From contig NW_019091385.1 in assembly GCF_001949145.1 (NCBI RefSeq), positions 895,525 through 959,524 on the forward strand: a stretch of DNA of 64,000 bases, in the 5' to 3' direction. Both the position numbers and the translations under genes were made by a program. Below, piece by piece: positions 58,628 through 64,000 of this stretch; within the stretch, counting starts at the first letter, position 1, and each line of letters opens with the position of its first letter. This stretch comes from Acanthaster planci (Eukaryota > Echinodermata > Asteroidea > Valvatida > Acanthasteridae). The notes below the pieces were generated by a model, which worked only from the letters and a program-made list of their open reading frames with translations, did not search any database and had not been told where the DNA came from.

Positions 58628-59280
58628 GAAAATCCCCCCCTCCTCTTCTTTGGGCCTTTCCCTTTATTTACCTACCATAATTTGAGTTATGTCACCATCC
58701 TTTCACTCACAAGGTTAACCTTTATTGGCCAAAACAATTTGCCATATTTGTATTCGCATGCACTCATTTGCATAGCCTAAAACAGAAGGGGTATCTAGTA
58801 GAACCAGGTCAAGGGGAAGTAAAGTAAGTAAAGTTGACTGTGTTCGCTGAGCATGATGCCTTTTATCTGTTACATGTACATGTACACGATAAATGGTGTG
58901 ATGTTGAACCTATAGATATGTGGATGCAGACTTAAAGATTAAGCCTCTGACAATGCACGTCAGTGGGAATGAAAATAAAATAAAATAAAACGTAGGCCTT
59001 TTAAACAAAATGGATTGCTTTGTTTGTGGACTTTACAAGGTGTCCGTGGGTGATTACACAGCAGCTCAATGTTAATAAATAAAAAGGGTATTGAATTATA
59101 GAGGTTCGTGTAAAATAAGCTCCCAAAATTTCTTAATATTGTTTGTGTCTAACAACTTGTGATAACTCACCAAGGCATTTAATATGTATGAAATAGACCA
59201 TGGAGGAATGTTTTTCTTCCTCCATGAATAGACAAAACATTGAGTAATCTCTGTGGAGATCGTTTTGTTGAAGTGTTCGG
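58628..59280. other. 5' flank of the DIRS element, no gene
   Basis: Noncoding. It may include the DIRS terminal repeat, but no inverted partner was identified downstream of the recombinase. An (AAAAT)n-like tract lies at about 58973-58991. Confidence 0.4.
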
Positions 59281-59705
59281 ACAGTGAAATTTAGTGCATA
59301 CCCTTATCTGCCTTCTCACTTTTGGAGCAGAAATCTGACGGCAAAGTTTAGTGCACACTTTGATCCACTCTCCCAGTAAGGAGCAGAATTCCGACAACGA
59401 AGTTCAGTACATACGTTGATTTGCCCTCTCAATAAAAGGGCAGAATTCTGGCAACAAAGTTTAGTGCGTACAATGATCTGCCCTCCTAATAAGGGGACAG
59501 AATTCCGACAACAAAGTTTAGTGTGTACTATGATCCACCCTCCCACTAAGGGGGCAGAATTCCGACAACGAAGTTCAGTATGTACGTTTACTATTTGCCC
59601 TCCCAATAAGGGGGCAGAATTCCGACAATGAAGTTTAGTGCGTACTATGATCCACTCTCCCAATATGGGAGCAGAATTCCGACAACGAACTTACTGTACT
59701 TTGAT
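59281..59705. repeat. ~57-bp minisatellite, about seven units, open in both directions
   Basis: The unit contains GGGGGCAGAATTCCGACAAC, GAAGTTTAGTGCGTACTATG and ATCCACCCTCCC. Most units are 57 bp (19 codons), so frames stay open on both strands (59416-59631 plus, 59663-59316 minus) and encode 19-residue repeats. One unit carries a 3-bp-multiple insertion. Probably noncoding. Confidence 0.85.
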
Positions 59706-60379
59706 CCTTTATTCACATACATGTACCCTATGCACATGTTTTTGGCAACGTCAGCACGATCTACATCCGCGAGAAAATAAAGTCTGACTTCAACTTCGTG
59801 ATCAGTTACCTATGATTATGAGATTCAGAGAGGATTTGTGAATGATTTTAAGTCAGCATGTGAACACAGCCAGTCAAGCATCAATTTTTCATATACTTTA
59901 GTTTCATCTTTTGATATATCATGTGAAACACCTGCTATGGCATACCTGTAGTGTTATACTACTCACTAATAATAACTAGAGGTGGTGTTTGTGAACAAAC
60001 ACAGGCTGTTTTAGTCAAATCGTATCATAAAAGAAGAATGTTTACAAAACAGATTTGATATGATAATATTACAGTTTCATGGAATACAGCTGAGTTGCCA
60101 AAATATCGGCTATATTGGCTATATATCTGTGTAGAAAGTCAATTTGAAAGAAAAACCAAAAATCATTAATAAATTCATCGATGTCATCATGACATTTTAA
60201 CTGTACCATATCACCATTTGAGTCCATCCTTGATGCAACTATAGTGAAAAAAGAACAATATCTTTTAAAGGTTGCACATTCCATTCTGATCAGATGTGCA
60301 TGCAATGGATAACTCTTAATGGCACGTGACCTGTCACATGATATCATCATCACATGAGATCAATGTTGCTTTATTAAAA
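59706..60379. other. intergenic DNA, nothing recognised
   Basis: AT-rich sequence. The last part (from about 60235) begins to show words of the tandem array that follows. Confidence 0.35.
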
Positions 60380-60770
60380 ATACTTTGTTTTCCAGTTACA
60401 TGCAAAGTTACAACACGATTGGATGTGTACTTCAGGAGATAAAGAACTTTAAAGATGGTTCCTATATAGTGTCACGTGATATCATCGCCATCAGGCCAAC
60501 GGTACAGTCCTCTAAAACACTTTGTCCTGAAGTTATATGCAAGGTTTCAACCCTATTGCGTTGCATTTCAAGAGATATGGGCCATGAAAAAGTGTCACAT
60601 GATATTATCATAACATGAGGTCACTTTTCCTCTAGAACACTTCGCTTTAAAGTTATAGACAAAGTTTCAGCACAATCGGACATGTACTTTAGAAGTTATA
60701 GTACTTTAAAGATTACACCTGTAATGTCATGTGACATGTCACATGATATATCGTTACAACATTGAACAAG
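60380..60770 (+). repeat. diverged ~125-135-bp tandem repeat
   Basis: Units start GTTACATGCAAAGTTACAAC (about 60396), GTTATATGCAAGGTTTCAAC (about 60531) and GTTATAGACAAAGTTTCAGC (about 60653). Each is followed by a TGTACTT...AGGAGATA-type stretch and a GTCA(C/T)(G/A)TGATAT block. The divergence shows it is old. Confidence 0.7.
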
Positions 60771-61415
60771 TTCTGAGACCCCTCTTTGCTTCGCAATGTT
60801 CCTTCAGTGTAAGTTCCATGCATATATAATATTGCTAGGTTGGAAAAATAAACCTTAAAATCTATGTGCAAAGTCTATAGAGGAAAAAACGTGTGCAAAG
60901 TCTATGGGCAAATATTGATTATTAAAAATCAATAATAAACTAATGACGTCGTTATTGATGTCAAAATACCTACATTATGTGTTAGCTTAGGTCAATCCTT
61001 GATGGAACTGAGAAAAAAGGTCGAACTTCATTTAGTGACTAATATCGTTCCTTGAAATCTGTGTACAAAGTCAATGGGCCGTCCACTCGTTTGCAGAAAC
61101 ACTGCTCCTTTAAGTTCATGTCATGTGATTTGCGCTTTAACTGAACAATGTTTATGAAATATTACTTCATATTCGGACTCTCAGGCGTATTTCAAATCAA
61201 ATAACAGAGCGTAAAGTACCCGATTTCTCCTTCGTTCTTATAGTAATCTTGAGCCAAAATAAAGGACAACTCGTTCTCTAGTGTTAAGTAGAAAAACGTG
61301 TACATAACCTATGGGGAAAAATTAAATATTCAGAAATGACTATAAAAAAAAGGGGGTTGATGATGTCATCATGATGTCATCCCTTTGCAATAAATCTTGC
61401 ATCAGGGTCTTTGTT

Positions 61416-62330
61416 GGCTATCACTTTGGGAACGATCAAACATTGCAAAGTTACTAAATTTCTGGCTCGAAAACGTGTACAAACTCAATGGGCTAGGAAC
61501 ACGTGTACAGGAAAACTGCTCCTTTAATTTCATGTCACGTGATTTTTGTCTAAACTGGAAAAACCTTATGGAATATTATTTGATATTTGGACTCTTGGGT
61601 ATATTTGCAATTGAACTTTAATGAAAACAAAATCTGTTTCGGCAGCTTGCCGAAACAGCTAATAATTTATTCATTTATAAAGCGCAAATTTCAAATAGAT
61701 ATGTTCAAATGCGCTGTACAATGAAGACATTAAGCATGGAACAAGGAATACATTAAACATGGTTGAACCGATGGCATACAAGGGTGCCTCGGGCAGCTGC
61801 CAAACGACACACATTCACCAACATCAGTAAAGGAGCGGACAGTAAGAGCAGTTACAGTTTTTAGAGGAGGGGAGTATTCTGGATAAAACTCATAGGGTCA
61901 GGTAGGAACTGAAAACCCAATTCACATGTGGACCAGGCCGCGAATTGAACCCGGGACCACAGAGGTGGAAGGCGAGGAAAGAACTACCTTGCCAACCTGC
62001 CGGCTCCCTGTTATTCATGCACTTGCAAGGCGGCTTTCACCCATGCATGCTGAGTAATTTGTGGCCCACACAAACGACTCCACAACTCAAAGATTTAACA
62101 TAACTCGGGCATTTGAGCACCGATTTGACCAATCAACAGGGGAAAATTTCATAACTGGTCAAAATGGATCTGCTACACTAGTTTTGAGCATAGTATGCAA
62201 CTGGACATGTGTTGAGAAAACTATAGGCAAAACCCACTCGCCACATGGTCAAGCCAAGGTCAAACCCCATCTGCAGTTATGTGCCAAGCTTGTAACAAAA
62301 TCCCCTGAGGGCGATAACAGTAGCTGATAA
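61416..62330 (+). repeat. segmental repeat block, copy 1
   Basis: The segment 61416-61620 matches 62731-62937, and 61621 onward matches 63413-64000. In copy 1 the two parts abut; in copy 2 they are separated by an extra 477 bp. The second part includes a tRNA-like SINE on the minus strand. Confidence 0.85.
61930..62010 (-). mobile_element. tRNA-like SINE head (copy 1)
   Basis: Read on the minus strand: GGGAGCCGGCAGGTTGGCAA, then a GGTCCCGGGTTCAATTCCCG T-arm with a consensus B box. The rest of the repeat (to about 61660, with AAAGCGC/GCGCTGT words) forms its body. The same sequence is at 63728-63812. Confidence 0.65.
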
Positions 62331-62465
62331 GAGATCCTCGGAATCCTGTTCAACCTGCTAGAAAACCTGAGTTCGGGCTGCTGAAATCGGGTTTTCTGGT
62401 AAATGTGAATTCACGGCATGTAATTAACACATTATGACACATGATGGTTTTGGCAACCTCTGCAA

Positions 62466-62532
62466 CCTAATCCAACTCAACTGAACTCAACCCAATCCAG
62501 CCCAACCCAATCCAGCCCAATCCAACCCAANA
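62466..62532 (+). repeat. CCAACCCAA-type array ending in a single N
   Basis: Degenerate CCAATCCAGCCCAACCC repeats abut an undetermined base at 62532, as at the large gap at 17044. Confidence 0.85.
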
Positions 62533-62730
62533 TTTCAGAAATTTCAGACATGGGATCTCTAATTCTAGGCTGTGTATACACAGCTGAAAACACCCAGAAA
62601 GTGCTGTTTCCGGCCATCTGGGGGCTTTTAGATTCCAAACATTTTCTGGTGCGCTCCGCGCCAACCGATGGTGGCGCTCCGCTTAGATAGTCCTGCCGGC
62701 ACTAAAACCGTCCTGGGCAGAACCCTGGTT

Positions 62731-64000
62731 GGCTATCACTTTGGAAATGATCAAACATTGCAAAGTTACTAAAATTCTGGCTTGAAAACGTGTACAAAGT
62801 CAAATGGGCTAGAAACGCGTGTTAAGGAAAACTGCTCCTTCAATTTCATGTCACGGGATTTTTGTCTAAACTGGAAAAACCTTATGGAATATTATTTGAT
62901 ATTTGGACTCTTGGGTATATTTGCAATTGAACGGAAGGGAAAATTTAGCCTGATTTCTCTTTCGTTCTGGTCGTAATTCTTGGTCGAAGTTGAGGACTGC
63001 TCACGCATTATGCTGGACAGTTGTGTGTACAAACCCTATGTTGTGCAACAACACCATCTATGGTTCAATATAGGACAGCATGTTGAAAATTGAAACCCCA
63101 GGCAGGTGTAACAGTTATTCTGCAATAGCGCCCTCATAGCCTGATATAGGACAGTCCGAAAAGTGTGTGCAATCTGTGTACAAAGTCTATGGGAAAACTT
63201 AATTATTCAAAAATCAATAATAAATACACTGATGACGTCATCATGATGATTTTCTTCTAGGACCATCCTTGGATGATTGGCTGAAGGTCTGCAAAATTTG
63301 AAGTCAATCAGATAAATAACTACCAAAGTCGACTGGCGGAAGAAAGCGTGTACAAACCCTATGGGGAAATAGTCTGAAAAATAACAAGAAAAAAAAAAAA
63401 CCCCAAACTTTAACGAAAACAAAATCTGTTTCGGCAGCTTGCCGAAACAGCTAATAATTTATTCATTTATAAAGCGCAAATTTCATGCAGATATGTTCAA
63501 ATGCGCTGTACAATGAAGACATTAAGCATGGAACAAGGAATACATTTAAACATGGTTGAACCGATGGCATACAAGGGCGCCTCGGGCAGTTGCCAAATGA
63601 CACACATTCACCAACATCAGTAAAGGGAGACAGTAAGAGCAGTTACAGTTTTTAGAGGAGGGGAGTATTCTGGATAAAACTCATAGGGTCCGGTAGGGAC
63701 TGAAAACCCAATTCACATGTGGACCAGGCCGGGAATTGAACCCGGGACCACAGAGGTGGAAGGCGAGGAAAGAACTACCTTGCCAACCTGCCGGCTCCCT
63801 GTTATTCATGCACTTGCAAGGCGGCTTTCACCCATGCATGCTGAGTAATTTGTGGCCCACACAAACGACTCTACAACTCAAAGATGTAACACAACTCGGG
63901 CGTTTGAGCACCGATTTGACCAATCAACAGGGGAAAATTTCATAACTGGTCAAAATGGATCTGCTACACTAGTTTTGAGCATAGTATGCAACTGGACATG
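62731..64000 (+). repeat. segmental repeat block, copy 2 (cut by window end)
   Basis: Homologous to 61416-62330, with an extra 477 bp (about 62938-63412) that itself resembles the sequence upstream of copy 1 (GTGTACAAAGTCTATGGG and a GATGACGTCATCATGATG palindromic word, compare 61290-61380). Copy 1 may be the deleted version. Confidence 0.8.
63728..63812 (-). mobile_element. tRNA-like SINE head (copy 2)
   Basis: Nearly identical to 61930-62010, including the GGGTTCAATTCCCG T-arm on the minus strand. Part of the duplicated block. Confidence 0.65.

Overview
The window is animal genomic DNA: AT-rich, with multi-exon genes using GT-AG introns of a few hundred bases to about 3 kb and a dense, varied load of transposons and tandem repeats. 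The abundant TACATGTA-type palindromes, the DIRS, Penelope-like, Ty3/gypsy and piggyBac remnants, the tRNA-derived SINEs and the death-domain genes suggest a marine invertebrate, most likely an invertebrate deuterostome (lancelet, hemichordate or echinoderm). The species cannot be fixed from the sequence.

Region 1 (about 2.4-12.7 kb, minus strand) holds two tandem paralogues. Each encodes a small protein with two death domains, one per exon, joined by a 60- or 63-base linker exon. All internal junctions are phase 1.

Region 2 (13.9-38.5 kb, plus strand) holds two head-to-tail copies of a 13-exon major facilitator transporter of the MFSD1 (lysosomal dipeptide carrier) type. Copy A (13921-22654) has its third exon hidden in a 723-base assembly gap. 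Copy B (29692-38512) is complete, about 492 residues. Exon lengths and phases are identical except for the last exon. Both keep a C-terminal acidic dileucine motif, consistent with lysosomal sorting.

Region 3 (42.3-48.3 kb) is a third copy (C). It has only exons 1 and 2, and its intron 1 has grown to 5.8 kb and contains Penelope-like, Ty3/gypsy, MITE and minisatellite sequence. It is closest to copy A. The other exons are not in the window.

Region 4 (52.2-58.6 kb, minus strand) is a transposon block: a piggyBac transposase gene broken by one stop and one frameshift, lying next to a frameshifted DIRS element (gag-like ORF, RT/RNase H, tyrosine recombinase).

Region 5 (59.3-64.0 kb) is tandem and segmental repeats, including a roughly 57-bp minisatellite open in both directions and a duplicated block carrying a tRNA-like SINE. 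Several inverted-repeat elements, some apparently undescribed, lie between the genes. No structural RNA gene or CRISPR array was seen.
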